A DNA stretch of 64,000 nt, taken from contig OW386292.2 in NCBI GenBank assembly GCA_936432065.2, forward strand, positions 105,729,829 through 105,793,828, given 5' to 3'. Position numbers and translations under genes: made by a program. Of this stretch, positions 34,603-45,599 are shown one piece after another. The stretch is from Rutpela maculata (Eukaryota; Arthropoda; Insecta; Coleoptera; Cerambycidae). Within the stretch, counting starts at the first letter, position 1; each line of letters begins with the position of its first letter. The notes below the pieces were generated by a model. That model was not told where the DNA came from. It saw nothing but the letters and a program-made list of their open reading frames with translations, and did not search any database.

Positions 34603-34749
34603 TAAAGTTGGTTATTATATCAGAATCTTTATGAATTTTTTGTTATTTCTTTAAAATTGCAACAGAAGAAAAATGCATGTTGCAATTATTGTTGCACTTA
34701 CTTTCAAATTTGTTTGTACTGTTGAACAATAGAGGTCATAGGGTAAAAC

Positions 34750-36516
34750 CCTCAAGTTTTTAATATGATGAGGTGGCAGTATCTCATGTAGATTCAAACT
34801 TTTAAAAATAAAAAGTGCCGAAAACTTAACGCTTTGCGTAGGTTTAGCGGTTGCAGAAGCTTTAAGACCATCAGTTTGTGGAGGGAGAAAGCGATCTTAC
34901 AAGAAATTAAATAGTGAGCTTCTTGGCTTAGAGCAACAATCTTAGTTGTGGCATTTAACAATTTGAATAAAATACTGGCTCGTTCGCACATGCTGAGAAA
35001 ACCCGACGGTGTCTTTTGATTCCAAGTGTTTTTCTTCCTAGTTCACTGTTTTCAGTGTTCACATATTTTGCAATAGTAGGTTTGTCAATTGTGATATTAC
35101 TCCAGATTTCAGCAAGAGTATTTCCACAATGTTCGAAATTTCTTTCCTCTAAATTTTGATCGATTGTCTTGCCCGTTGCGTTGAGGTGACTCCCAAAAAA
35201 TTCATGGTAAAGAATTACACCCGATAGTTCTTTGCTCAAAGATGCCATCCTCCGTTCAACTCGGTTAAAAGCACTTCTATTAGGTACATTTGTTGCTATA
35301 AAAAAGGCATCTAAATTGCATTTCACAAAATGATCTATTCCTACTTCAATTACTTTCTGGTATCTGGTATTCTTATAAGGCCACCCATCAACGATGATAA
35401 TAAAAATCGGTTAAATTTCATTTTTTTATTTAGTGATTACGTCAAATTCAGGAATCTTCAAAATTGACTCAAAGTCAAGGGAAATTGCTGATGACGAATG
35501 CTTTCCAGATCTAATCGCTATTGTAGGTAGGTCCTGAATATCCGACAGCTTTTGGGTTGGTATTGCCATTTTCCTGAATTATAATTGCAGCATAAACTGA
35601 TGGAATTAGTTTGTGTTTGGCTGCTACCACCCAATCGTGGTCAGGCAATTTCACCCTATATTCTAAGTGCATTAGAATTTATTAGCTGCAGTTAATCCTA
35701 TGGTAACCCTAGCTTTGTCTTCCTGACTTAAAAAACATACTTCTTTTGGGATCAGTAATGATGCAATGATCTCAAGATTATTTATTGTGGCTCTACACAA
35801 ATCTTCGTCGATATGATGTTTATGGGCGTCGTTTTCGACTTTTAACAATTTTACAGGAACAATTAACAACACGTCGATTTCCTTCTTCAGAGAATGACCT
35901 CTTAGGAAGCAGTCGCAAATAGAGGCCACTCCTACTTATTATAAAGCCGAGACGTTTGATTTCTGGCAAAAATTTGTCCAGTTTTAATACTTCGCAATAT
36001 GTTTTCATTTCTCCCGTCATGCGAGGCAGAACCATGAATAGCAATATCTACAATCGTTTTTAACAGATCCGTCTGTTCATCTTCAACCCATGGTCTTCCA
36101 ATTTTATCTCTTTTTTTTTGAGCACTTTCTTAATTTCGGGATTTTTTTCCAAAATTTCATCCATTTTTCTTTTTCTCTCCAACCTACTTTTTTTTGTATT
36201 ACTTGGTCTGCAATTATCTTCTTTAAATCACTTTCTAACTTATATTAGATTTTTCAAGTTGTTTAACTGTTTGTTGATGTTCATCTGTCAACTGCCCATT
36301 TTCTTTGCTTTTGTATAAATCAACTAAAACACAGTTTATTAGGTCTATTTTTGCCCTAATGTCATCTTGGGCTTTTGTGGGTGCATGTTTTACATTCGGC
36401 TGAGTCTCTTTTGAGGTAGATGGTGTAGCAGTCTCTGTAACAATAATAGGGGAAGCCGCAGCTGATGTGGTTATTGGTGTGCTTGTTACTTTTGAAGTTA
36501 GTTTTTTTGCAGTCAT
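34750..36516 (-). pseudogene. Second uncharacterised multi-copy arthropod family
   Basis: Minus-strand blocks in order: a low-complexity N-terminus rich in Thr/Ser/Ala (36235-36516); LKLDKFLPEIKRLGFIISRS (35820-36044); HHIDEDLCRATINNLE and KEVCFLSQEDKARV followed by IGLTAANKF (35672-35929). Next come DHDWVVAAKHKLIPSVYAA, YSGPTYIAIRSGKHSS and VDGWP (about 35390-35660, broken frame). Last is CNLDAFFIATN, RSAFNRVERRM and ELSGVIL, then GSHLNATGKTID and NTLAEIWS (34955-35326). I recognise this only as a dispersed arthropod protein without known function. The block order and spaced acidic residues would allow a DDE-type nuclease fold; that is speculation. Confidence 0.6.
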
Positions 36517-36529
36517 AGATTCACCTCAA

Positions 36530-38380
36530 AAGCTCAAGAGGCTTCCCTTTTTCTTCTATAACAATGCCTCATTTTCGTTAATAATATTTTGAACTTTCTG
36601 ATAGGTTAACAAAATTTCTTATTTTGTTCCAAATTGTAACAGTGCCTTGTTTAAATCCCTTTTCTTTTTCTTTACAAATGATTGAAACAGTGACTGAAAC
36701 AATTTGACCACTTGTGGTCCCCGGATTGATTTTAACGAATACGACTTTATGCATCATCTTGGATTGTGAATTGGATTTCTTTTCGTAAACCGGAACGACG
36801 TGGAAGTTTCTCTACGAGGGACAAGGATCTTCCCAGAAGGCAGTTTTGCCGTACAGGTTTTTATTTAACATATGAATGATTATGGGCTTAATCGATTCAA
36901 CGATCAAGGTTTAAATATTAGTACATATTTTGTTTTTTCGTTTAGCTATTCAAAACTCAAAAAATAATTTTAATACATTTATTGCGCCAATCATTAAATT
37001 ATGTAACTCTTGTTAAATTCACAAATTAAAGTACTCTTTTCCTTGCTAACGTCAAAGAAATTTAAAGTTTTATGTGTCGTCCAGAATTTATATTGTAAAT
37101 AAGATTATTATTATATTAATATCAATTGTTAAGATTAGTTTCAAATTTATGAGGCAATTCACGAGTTTTTCCTTTTAATCGTCAAAATATTCTGTAGTGA
37201 TTAACGGGGCCAGTCTTTTATCATTATTTGACTGGTTATACATATAGGGTTTTCCTTTTAACTGGCAAAATATTCTGTAGTGATTAACGGGACCAGTCTT
37301 TTACCATTCTTTAACTGGGTTGTTATACACGCAGGGTGATGTGTTAGGTAGGCTAAATGTACATTAATTATTTTTAGGTCAAAAGTTGTGAACCTTCCGT
37401 GATATCACGTGCGGTAAAGAAAGTTAACATTTTTATAATATTACCTCAGTAGCTAATAACGGCTATCTACTTAATTCATATCTCTATCACCTGAAAAACC
37501 AAATTAATTGAATAAACTTTTTGCCTATAGTTTGATTGAAGAGGTGAGATTCTTTTTTTTAATTCACCCCATGATAAAACTTACCCTTGTAATTAATGCC
37601 TCATTTTAAAATTAAAAGATAGTGTTTGGGTACCATTGACAATTTTGGGAGCCTTCTAGCTACGTTGCAGTTTTTGTTTTGCTAGTGGCGCCCTTTATGC
37701 ATATATTTGTAGATCTGATACTTATATGTTATATTTTTCTTGGTAGTGTCAACCTTAAACCTACCCCTCTCACCGACTAGAGCTGAGCTAGCTCTCAGCA
37801 CACATGTTGTGAGCCTCTGCAGCTCAAACACTATCACCTTGCTAAAATTTTTTATCATTGTTTTTTGTGTTATTTTGTCAATTTTGGCTATTGACCAAAA
37901 GGCTCGTGGCATCACTTAGCTCACTTCGCACTAGTACTTGTCCGTTCAGTTCAGGCACAATAATTGCAGTGACAACAGAGAACGCTGGTACAGAGAATAT
38001 GGGAGCGGGGATAAGACTGTTACATAATAATATATTGACCCAAAAGAAGCAAAAAGTCTTGAAATTAAAGAAAAGTAGAAAATTTATGCAATTTTCCAAA
38101 TATTTTATTGGTGTCATAGGAAAGGCTTGAGCTTGAGCCAAAAACCTTGTCAGCTACTATTTCTTTTATCGGTAAATTGGTGAAGAGGATGTGCATCTTT
38201 TGTTAACGACTTTGAAACAGCAGTATCCTGAACAACATTAATTTTACCTGCTACCAATCTGTTTGTTGGGCGTTTTCTGGATTATCTTTTTTTCATTATA
38301 ATGTTTTCAATTTTGAAAAGATCCATGAAGTTGTCATTTACATCATTGGAAATGTGTTCATTTCATTTTGTAAATTGTTC
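36530..38380. other. No supported gene
   Basis: AT-rich sequence with no recognised protein; short ORFs at 37682-38141 on both strands overlap each other and match nothing I know. It includes a tandem duplication annotated separately. Confidence 0.4.
37168..37340. repeat. Two-copy ~81-bp tandem duplication
   Basis: TTTTCCTTTTAA then CAAAATATTCTGTAGTGATT, AACGGGGCCAGTCTTTTA and GACTGGTTATACAT-like sequence at 37168-37247 are repeated at 37249-37335 with few changes. Confidence 0.75.
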
Positions 38381-38389
38381 AATTCACTA

Positions 38390-39250
38390 CAATACTAACT
38401 ATAGTGTACGTCGTTGAAGCTTCTGGCAATAAGCAATCTTCTTGAGATTGATTTCTCTTTCGAGTAATACGATCTGGATTAAACGGATAAAATCTGCATG
38501 CATTAAAACCATTTATTAATGTTTCGGTTTTAACACACGATTGAATCAGTTTTGTTTAAAGACGGACAAAAGTAATTTTATTAAGCACCTCCCTCTCAAT
38601 CCCTGATTATGCAGTGCCAAGCATATTTACCGGATCTAAAAACTTCCACGTTACACGACTACAAAATTCGTGTTGCATTTGTCTCCATTGCAAGGAATTA
38701 AGATGGGATTTGTGGCCGTTTAAGAAAAGGATGTCTGGAAACTCGACATTATTTTGAATAAAATGAGGATGAAATACATTTGCTATTCATAGAATGTGTC
38801 AGTTGGTCATCCATTATCACTACGACTTGCTGTTTTATTGATTATGAACATTTCAGGAATTCTCCAATATGGGTAGATAATGATTGGCACATAAATCCCC
38901 TTGTCACGGTTCATTGAAATTATGAGCAAGTATTTTTTCCATAGTTGGGCAGATTTGCAACTCTGGACGAACTCCATTAAATACTTTAGATGGAGCAGTG
39001 GTTAAGTCTTTTCTTTTTCTTTTATATACTCATCGATTTCGGATGATGTCTTATATCTTTTTCAGCAACACAAACACTGGCTGAATTAACAGATCCTTTC
39101 AGAAATGTCAAAGAGTTTAGTTTATGCTGGGTAGCAACCCCACAACTCCAAGACAACCCTCCTCCCAGAAAATCTTCTAGCGCTTTCGTTCTGCGCCCTG
39201 TTGCCTTGGAGCAGTTTTTCAAATATGATGGGCTTCAGCTTCGAGCAGGA
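38390..39250 (-). pseudogene. Tigger/pogo-like DDE_1 transposase remnant
   Basis: No long ORF survives, but minus-strand reading gives diagnostic pieces in order. Near 38840 is MDDQLTHSMN, at the place of the second catalytic Asp 'DGH.sH'. Near 38650-38690 is METNATRIL..CNVEVF, the 'PNATHILQPLDV.VF' segment. Near 38470-38540 is NGFNACRFYPFNPDRI, the post-catalytic 'F...GIyPfNp' segment. This is the Tigger/pogo branch of Tc1/mariner. The upstream open frame at 39022-39222 may be part of it but is not diagnostic. Terminal repeats were not found. Confidence 0.55.
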
Positions 39251-39892
39251 CAATCAAATTCAGTTCCAAAATTTACTTTGAATTGATTGAGGTTATTTAA
39301 AATGACACAGTGTATTTTTATTGTTTTGATAAGCGAGCATAAAAAATTATGGATATTGGAATTTAGTTATGGTTGATTGTACTTACTGCCTGATTCTGAC
39401 GATCCGCACTTATCTTGGAATCTTCTTATTCTTTCGTTTATTTTCCTCTTCTCTCCATTTCTCTGCTGTCTCGTTTTTGTTTTCCCATTTTGTTTGTTAT
39501 TTTTCACTTTATTTCACAAATGAACCTCACTAACACTGTTCTCGAATACACACGCTGTCAGCGCAACATAACATAATGACCAGCCCACTGCCGGCAAGAG
39601 TGGGAGAGCACTAGGGTGAACAAGGATAGACAACGGTTTTGTTCCGAATTAGCACGCGACGTCGTGTTAGAAACACAACTACAGGGTGATCTAATAAGGA
39701 TGCAACAGCGTAGTATAATTATTCATATAGTTATCGTGAAAGTGATCTCCATATACCTATTTGCTACTTAATTCAATTTGAACTTTTATTCCTTTTTATT
39801 TGCCCCTGTGGGGCAAAAAGAATTTATTTTGTTCGTACCTTGAGTCTTAAGTGGTCTTGTTCAATTTTCTGTTAGCGAATTATAATCCAATG

Positions 39893-40117
39893 TTACATGT
39901 CTGTTTTATGACTTCTATCTACAAAAAGCCAGCACGAATGATAGCATACACAATTAAGTTTCTTAGAATAGCACAGCCAAATTCGTGGAAATATTTGGCC
40001 GTCTGCTGTTTTTTCTGTATGATAATTGCTAAAAAAGCTCCTACTGTTTTCATCCCTTGGCATTTCCATTAAAGTATGATAACCACTACTTTGGTCATCG
40101 TCATTAAGCGTTTTCAT
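39893..40117 (-). pseudogene. TTF-type zinc finger remnant (hAT / ZMYM-like)
   Basis: Residues RSFFSNYHTEKTADGQIFPR then WLCYSKKLNCVCYHSCWLF match the TTF-type zinc finger found at the N-terminus of many hAT-superfamily and ZMYM1-like proteins, including the WL.YS and C..C.LF landmarks. The following dimerisation and DDE domains are not seen downstream, so this is an isolated piece. Confidence 0.55.
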
Positions 40118-40296
40118 TGTAAATATGTGTAGTGTAGTTTTTCTTAGATTTTCATTATAAAAACTAGTTGCCTCCTCTAAGTCATCTCTTCCTTTTGAAG
40201 TTTTCGTTTCTGGGCACCACTAAGATAAGTTTTTCTCCCTAGCCCAGACGTTTTGACCGCAAATTAAGAAGACGGACCAAATTAATTGTTGCAAGA

Positions 40297-41051
40297 TTAA
40301 GAAATTTTATATCTTGTATAAAATAATATTTTATTTAAAAAATATACACATTTCTTTGAGCCCAGGAACAGAAGTTTATTTATTAGTAATAAATAGAAAC
40401 GTAAATCTATGTAAAAACTATCAAGTAAAAAAAATTGTGTTGCCAGATAATAATTTTTCTGAGTCTTTTGCCCATGTGGCTTTACAGTTATGAAATTTTT
40501 ATTAATAAATTTCAAAGTGTAATATAATTTCATTCTAGTATACAACTTAATAAAATAATTGTGTGGAAAGTTACAGCACAGATGTTTAGACGTTATATTT
40601 TTAAATATGTCGACAAAATTGAGTAATACATTTTTTGTCATTATTGTTTTCTCCAATTTTTCTTCAAAAACTTTCTCCAACACAAATATAGTTAAGAAAA
40701 TGATATCTATAATCATAATCTGATTGTGTTATTGGAATATTCTTAATATTGATATTCTCACTGTCTGTACGAGTTTCTTACATGTTTTCAAAAAAAAATT
40801 ATATTTTAGAAGTCTTCCAACTGCGCCAAAATTTTACCATAATCATTCTCACAATTTTCTTCCCCAGAATTGAGAAATTGAAGAGTAAATAATTTTTTAA
40901 ATGCCCTCATAAACCGAACTGGAGTTGGATTTACACAACATCCGCTTTGCCTTCGCACTGTCCCGAAAATATTATCCAGACTATCTTGGTTCAGTCTTCT
41001 TGTTAATTGAAATTTAAACCCCTTTTTAGCAATAAACTCCCACAGACCCAA
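40297..41051 (-). pseudogene. P-element-like (THAP9-type) transposase C-terminal remnant
   Basis: The frame at 40806-41051 contains GFKFQLTRRLNQDSLDNIFG followed by VRRQSGCCVNPTPVRFMRAF, the highly characteristic C-terminal segment of P-element/THAP9 transposases (the 'TRRLNQD.LEN.FG.IR' motif and NPTP..F..A..). The next open frame (40297-40716), reading FEEKLEKTIMTKNVLLNFVD, then PHNYFIKLYTRMKLYYTLKF, looks like the extreme C-terminal tail of the same protein after a frame change. THAP domain and catalytic acids are missing. Confidence 0.75.
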
Positions 41052-41151
41052 AATACATTTAATTGTTATTTTCCAACATTGTATTGATCTTAATTTATTT
41101 GTTACATTTTCTCCTTTTTTATTACTAACTTCAAGCGCTGAAATAAACTAA

Positions 41152-41513
41152 GGCCTCGGCCACGATACGAGCGGTGAGCGGTAAGCGGTAAAAATACCGG
41201 GCGGCAATGGGGTAAGCGGTACCGGCTACAATACGAGCTGTGATACGCTTGCAGCAGTCTTGATCAGTTCACAATATGGCGTCTTCCGTCAAACTGTACT
41301 GGTGGCGAGCGGCTACCTCGTATTTTAATGTTTGGACCTTGCGGCGGGCGGTGTAGGTACGCGTCGAGCGACGCCGCCCTGTCGCTTCATGTTATCCTAG
41401 CCAGACGAGAGCGGTTTCTATACAAAGTCATTCAACTAAAAACTTTAGCGGCACCGCTCTGCCACTGTGATAATTGCCGCTTGCCGCTCACCGCTCGTAT
41501 CGGGGCCGAGGCC
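41152..41513. mobile_element. PIF/Harbinger-type MITE (362 bp)
   Basis: The ends GGCCTCGGCCACGATACGAG / CGGTGAGCGG and CCGCTCACCGCTCGTATCGG / GGCCGAGGCC form inverted repeats of 37 bp with two mismatches. TAA flanks both sides (41149-41151 and 41514-41516), the 3-bp duplication typical of PIF/Harbinger. The interior is GC-rich relative to its surroundings and has no transposase. Confidence 0.8.
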
Positions 41514-41689
41514 TAAGGCCCGGTACACACACGCGTTGTTTTACCGTGCGGTGCCGCAGTGGTACCGCCGCGGCTGCCGCAAAATCAGATACACACTAGG
41601 CGGCGAGATGACGCTAGTACGCATTCTGTCGTCAGAGATAAATGTTGTTGTCTTCAAAAAAACGTACAATTTCTGCTTTTCTTGTGTAC

Positions 41690-41941
41690 AAAATGTATAT
41701 TTGGAAGATAAACAGACGCTATTTAATACAACCATATACTGACTTACGGCTCACAAGAGGCAGATTTGTTACATCGTTTTTGGATCTAAGAGACAATCTA
41801 GATAAGTTTTTTAAAGAGTTCCGAATGAGTGTGAAGTCATTTGATGAGCTTGCGGGAAGAATCACTGACAAGACCAAGTCCCAAAATACACCAATGATAT
41901 GTGCCATTCCTCCGGTGGAAATGTTAGCTATAACTCTGAAG
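41690..41941 (+). pseudogene. PIF/Harbinger transposase N-terminal exon
   Basis: Residues from MYIWKINRRYLIQPYTDLRL through RGRFVTSFLDLRDNLDKFF and FRMSVKSFDELAGRI to PPVEMLAITLK match the helical N-terminus of Harbinger transposases ('R.Wv.p.....G....l..eL...d...f..y.RMs...FdeLl' then 'i.p.erLaitLr'). The frame ends at CTGAA|GTAAGTG, a consensus splice donor, as in arthropod Harbinger genes with introns. No downstream DDE exon is recognisable. Confidence 0.7.
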
Positions 41942-42169
41942 TAAGTGAATTTTATAAAGTTTTAATTCTATAGTTCCCATGAATCAATACAGATAATTTG
42001 AAGTGGCCGTTTAGACTATTTTATTGAAATAAAAAACAGAATATAGATTACAGAAAATATAATGCATTTAGTTATTTTAATCCTACCCGCTGCTGGGGAA
42101 CAGGTCAAAACTATCTTCTCCAGGGTATAAGTTCTGGCTTACCATCTGATGGAGAGGTAGCTTGTGTAT

Positions 42170-42559
42170 TCAGACTACTGTTGGAGGGTTGAGTGTAGCA
42201 GAGGATTGAGGGGATGGAGCAGGATAGGGACGTATTGGGAGTTCTGTTAGCCGAGGAAAATGTTGGCGGGATGGAGTTTGGGGCAAATAGTTTATTGCCG
42301 TCACTGGAGAGTGCTCTGGTTGATATGGGGAAATGGTTGGTGCATATCCAGTGTAACTTTGCTGGTGAAGTACATTAAATTGTGTACTGTGTTGAGACAT
42401 TCTTAAACAGTTTATGATGTTGATCACTTCACAACAAAAGTCCAGCGTCTGGTCTTCAGTTAAAGCACTCACGGATGGAAGGAAGCTTTCAAAAAAACCT
42501 CTATCCGGATTGATTTCTGGAACTGCAGTTACAGTTGAAGACGGAATTGGAGCCTTCAT
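42170..42559 (-). pseudogene. MADF/BESS-type accessory protein remnant
   Basis: The open frame has FFESFLPSVSALTEDQTLDF then CCEVINIINCL, which matches the BESS motif (FF.SL.P....L...q...F...v..iI). A Pro/Ser/Thr-rich tail follows. In Harbinger elements the companion protein carries Myb/SANT or MADF DNA binding at the N-terminus and often BESS at the C-terminus. Here the MADF part is not seen and the start Met is arbitrary. It lies convergent to the transposase exon. Confidence 0.55.
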
Positions 42560-42719
42560 AAACTCTGTCAGAGGCCTCTACATCACGTCTACGATTGATT
42601 TTTACTTGTGCGCTCCAAACTACTACCTCTCTGTTCGGACGCTGTTAGCAGTTAGTAGAAGCCCCATTTAATTTACTGAACCTTCTGACTTTAAATACAA
42701 AACCCATAATGGATTGCAT

Positions 42720-44010
42720 AATTTTATTCATAAATGCAACCAATGTAAATATCTAGAGTATGTTTAGCTTTGTCTGTACTTATTGTTATAGCGACCCTAA
42801 TTACCCGTGGTCTACTATATGTATGTGTAACAAAAAAAAAAAAGTCCTAATGACCACTGGGCGAGAAGCGTGTGCCCCTGTCTATATATCCTTTACGAAA
42901 TGGTTTTAGCTCATTGAATAGGTTAGAATTAGGTATATTAACATAGTTAACAGTTTAGTGCCTGGCTGTGGGTCAATCGCCCATTACAAAAAAAAAAAAC
43001 AATCATTTACTCCAGATAAAATTCTAATATTTTCTGTCACCCGTGATCATGTCATTCTCGAAGGAAAAGCAAAGCATGTACTTAAAAAGTTATAGCATTT
43101 TGGGCTAAGGAAATACATTTCTAAACACAAACATTTAAATTCCTTAGTGTACCTTCTCTGATAACTACTACAATGGCCCATTCTATTTAATATCATTATG
43201 ATATGCTTTTACTCCTACATAGGTGATGAATAGATTGCGCAAGATTTATATATTTTGGGGTCAACTTTTCTGTTATAGCATGAAATATGTCACTAAAAAA
43301 TGATTTAGCCTTATGAAGCCTGCTGCCTTTTAGTTATGTACACTTAGCAGAAAGAGGATCTCGAAAGAAAATGTTCCACATCGATGGTAGTGTCATTTTC
43401 ATCAATGTAATATCGATACAGTTTTCATTAATTAGATAACTCGCACGTTTCAATTTCATCTCTCAAGATTTTTGCGCATTTTCTCAACATTGATTCTGTA
43501 GAATCAAATTCCCGATAAAACTATTCTCTACCACAGCATCGCCTGCTCCTGTAAGAAGAGACATTTTATGAGAAAGAATGACAAATTAAAACAATTAGTT
43601 TTAACATGTTTCTCTGTTTCAGTTATGAGTTGATTAAATGGATACTGCTAGTTTCACCTCGTTGGGATTGACGTTGTACATTAGTAGATATCCCAGGAGA
43701 TGCTAAATCATTAGCTTGAACGAACTCTTGCATCTCTTTTTTGTATAGATGTATATCCAGTTTTCTAATTTTCTCCTCACTAACGTAGCTTACTAGACAA
43801 TTTCTATGCCAAGAAAAACATTGTGTAAGGTAGTCGGAGTCAAATAATATATTAAATTTATTCGCTATTTCATTTTTACGTCTCCAGAAAGCACTTTGAA
43901 TGGTTTTAAATATTTCTGATTATGAATTCTTTACAATACCGTCATTCGAGTCACAAAATAAACAAAAAACCACATTCTCAGCGGTCCTTTTACATTTAAC
44001 CATTCTTACA
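42720..44010 (-). pseudogene. Degraded N-terminal zinc-binding region of a repeat-borne protein
   Basis: No long ORF exists, but one frame of the minus strand from about 43990 to 43650 reads VFCLFCDSNDGIVKNS, SAFWRRKNEIANKF, then CFSWHRNCLVSYVSEEKIRK. A CxxC pair followed by H..C...Y is the N-terminal zinc-binding pattern I know from large uncharacterised arthropod repeat-borne proteins. Further downstream pieces (HISCYNRKVDPKIYKSC near 43230) continue the homology-like pattern. Low certainty. Confidence 0.35.
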
Positions 44011-44131
44011 TACATTTTTATTAGGATTAAGACTATTAAGAGCAACAAACATATTATATCACATATAAACTAGAAACTTACAATTATCTTAAGATTTTGA
44101 AATCCAAGTAATGCCCACCCGGCCGCATATA

Positions 44132-44688
44132 TAGACTGGCGGTACATGACCAGTCAGGTGCAACGTTTTTAAAATGCATGCCAATCATATATACGAATGA
44201 AATTACCATGAATATGCCAGAAATGCAAATTTTAGGCAGTCGTCGCGTGCACAAGGGGGTGCAAATCGGTTTTTTTGTTTCTTTTTTTTTTGGGTTTTAT
44301 ATATATTTTTTTAATGGATGCCAATAGTGCCAAACGAAAAGCCTTGAAAAAAAATCCAAAATCAAAATCATCCAAAATCAAGAACACCAAAAAATGTTAC
44401 GATTTAATGTGCACATTAACAGTTGTTTTGAGCGCGGAAACTGCATGCCAATGAATTTCCGCTGGATTCTTTTTCACGGCTTTTCGTTTGGCACTATTGG
44501 CATCCATTAAAAAAATATATATAAAACCCAAAAAAAAGAAACAAAAAAAACCGATTTGCACCCCCTTGTGCACGCGACGACTGCCTAAAATTTGCATTTC
44601 TGGCATATTCATGGTAATTTCATTCATATATATGATTGGCATGCATTTTAAAAACGTTGCACCTGACTGGTCATGTACCGCCAGTCTA
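44132..44688. repeat. 557-bp near-perfect palindrome (fold-back element)
   Basis: The arms 44132-44357 and 44463-44688 (226 bp each) are reverse complements with only about four or five differences by eye, around a 105-bp loop. The ends are TAGACTGGCGGTACATGACC and GGTCATGTACCGCCAGTCTA. Short ATA/ATAT sequence flanks both sides; the exact duplication is unclear. Open frames on both strands here are mirror images of the palindrome and are not genes. Confidence 0.9.
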
Positions 44689-45005
44689 ATATTGGCATTC
44701 GCCCATATAGTACAACGCCTGCCTGTGTACAGCGGGGTTGTATTCGTAAGGAGAATAGCTAAATAGAACACACCGTAAATTCAGACAAAGCCTTACGCAG
44801 TACAACGTATTTACGGGCGTCCTACGCGTATATAATCTGTTAAACCTAAACGCGGTTTTGCTAGTTTTGTACTAATTAAAAAAATATATTTTATGTCAAC
44901 AACAACATTTAGGAACCGTAATTATACAAATTTTATACTTATTACAATTACAGAAAACACTAATAGTTATGTGTGATGAGGTTAAATAAAAAAAACGGAC
45001 TATAA

Positions 45006-45586
45006 CTAATGAATTTTTGCATTTGGTAAGTTATCAGAATTATTGGCGGATAAATTGTGTCTCCTTTTCTTAGATTTTCTTTTGCTTTCTATATTTGACG
45101 GCGGACCTGCCTGAATTCTAGTTCCACCTTTTGACAAACCTCTATCTTTTCGTCTCGCTATTGATATAGGCTGAACTCTAATTTTTCTTGACCGTGTAAA
45201 TTTAGCAGCAGCAAAATTTAATGCCTGCACTGGAGAATTTTTTTTTAGCATGACATTCAATTTTATTAAAACCGCAGTAGCTTTCGGTGTACTACTTTCG
45301 TCTAAGATGTTAGTTATTTAAATTCTTCGCGTAGTACTTCTACTGCCTTTTTGTGGTGTACTTCGTTATCATCATATAAATTAACTATATTAAAGTCAAC
45401 TTGACCAGATGGTGTTGCGGTATCTGTATTAATTTCTGTTCTAGGAATTTCAGAATCATATTGAGCTTGTTCATAATCCATATTTTGAAAGAAAATCTGC
45501 AAGTGCGTTTTCCCCAATTTCAATCTGAGACAACTTAACTCTGCCTTCATGTAGTAGAATTGCCGAATTTTGGAAAAGAAATCCAC
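45006..45586 (-). pseudogene. C-terminal remnant of an uncharacterised repeat-borne protein
   Basis: Two frames joined by a frameshift: an acidic stretch (FNIVNLYDDNEVHHKKAVE, 45314-45586), then ALNFAAAKFTRSRKIRVQPI followed by SIARRKDRGLSKGG and a basic tail ending NLPNAKIH (45006-45260). The 'IRVQP.SIARR' box followed by a Gly/Pro/basic region and a His-ending tail is something I recall at the C-terminus of large multi-copy arthropod ORFs. The family is not named. Confidence 0.35.
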
Positions 45587-45599
45587 ACTGAAGTTCTAC

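Larger units (their letters stand above)
41517..42600. mobile_element. PIF/Harbinger element remnant
   Basis: It starts immediately after TAA at 41514-41516 with GGCCCGGTACACACACGCG, a typical Harbinger-style terminus. A transposase N-terminal exon follows on the plus strand and a MADF/BESS-type ORF lies convergently on the minus strand, the two-gene arrangement of Harbinger elements. The DDE core and the right terminus were not found, so the copy is internally deleted or truncated. The end coordinate is approximate. Confidence 0.6.

Noticed and set aside
41328..41742. Plus-strand ORFs over the Harbinger MITE and element start
   Set aside because: They read through the inverted repeats and terminal sequence; only the frame from about 41690 matches a transposase.
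44397..44771. Two opposite ORFs of 124 and 92 codons at the palindrome
   Set aside because: They are mirror translations of the palindrome arms and extend little beyond them.
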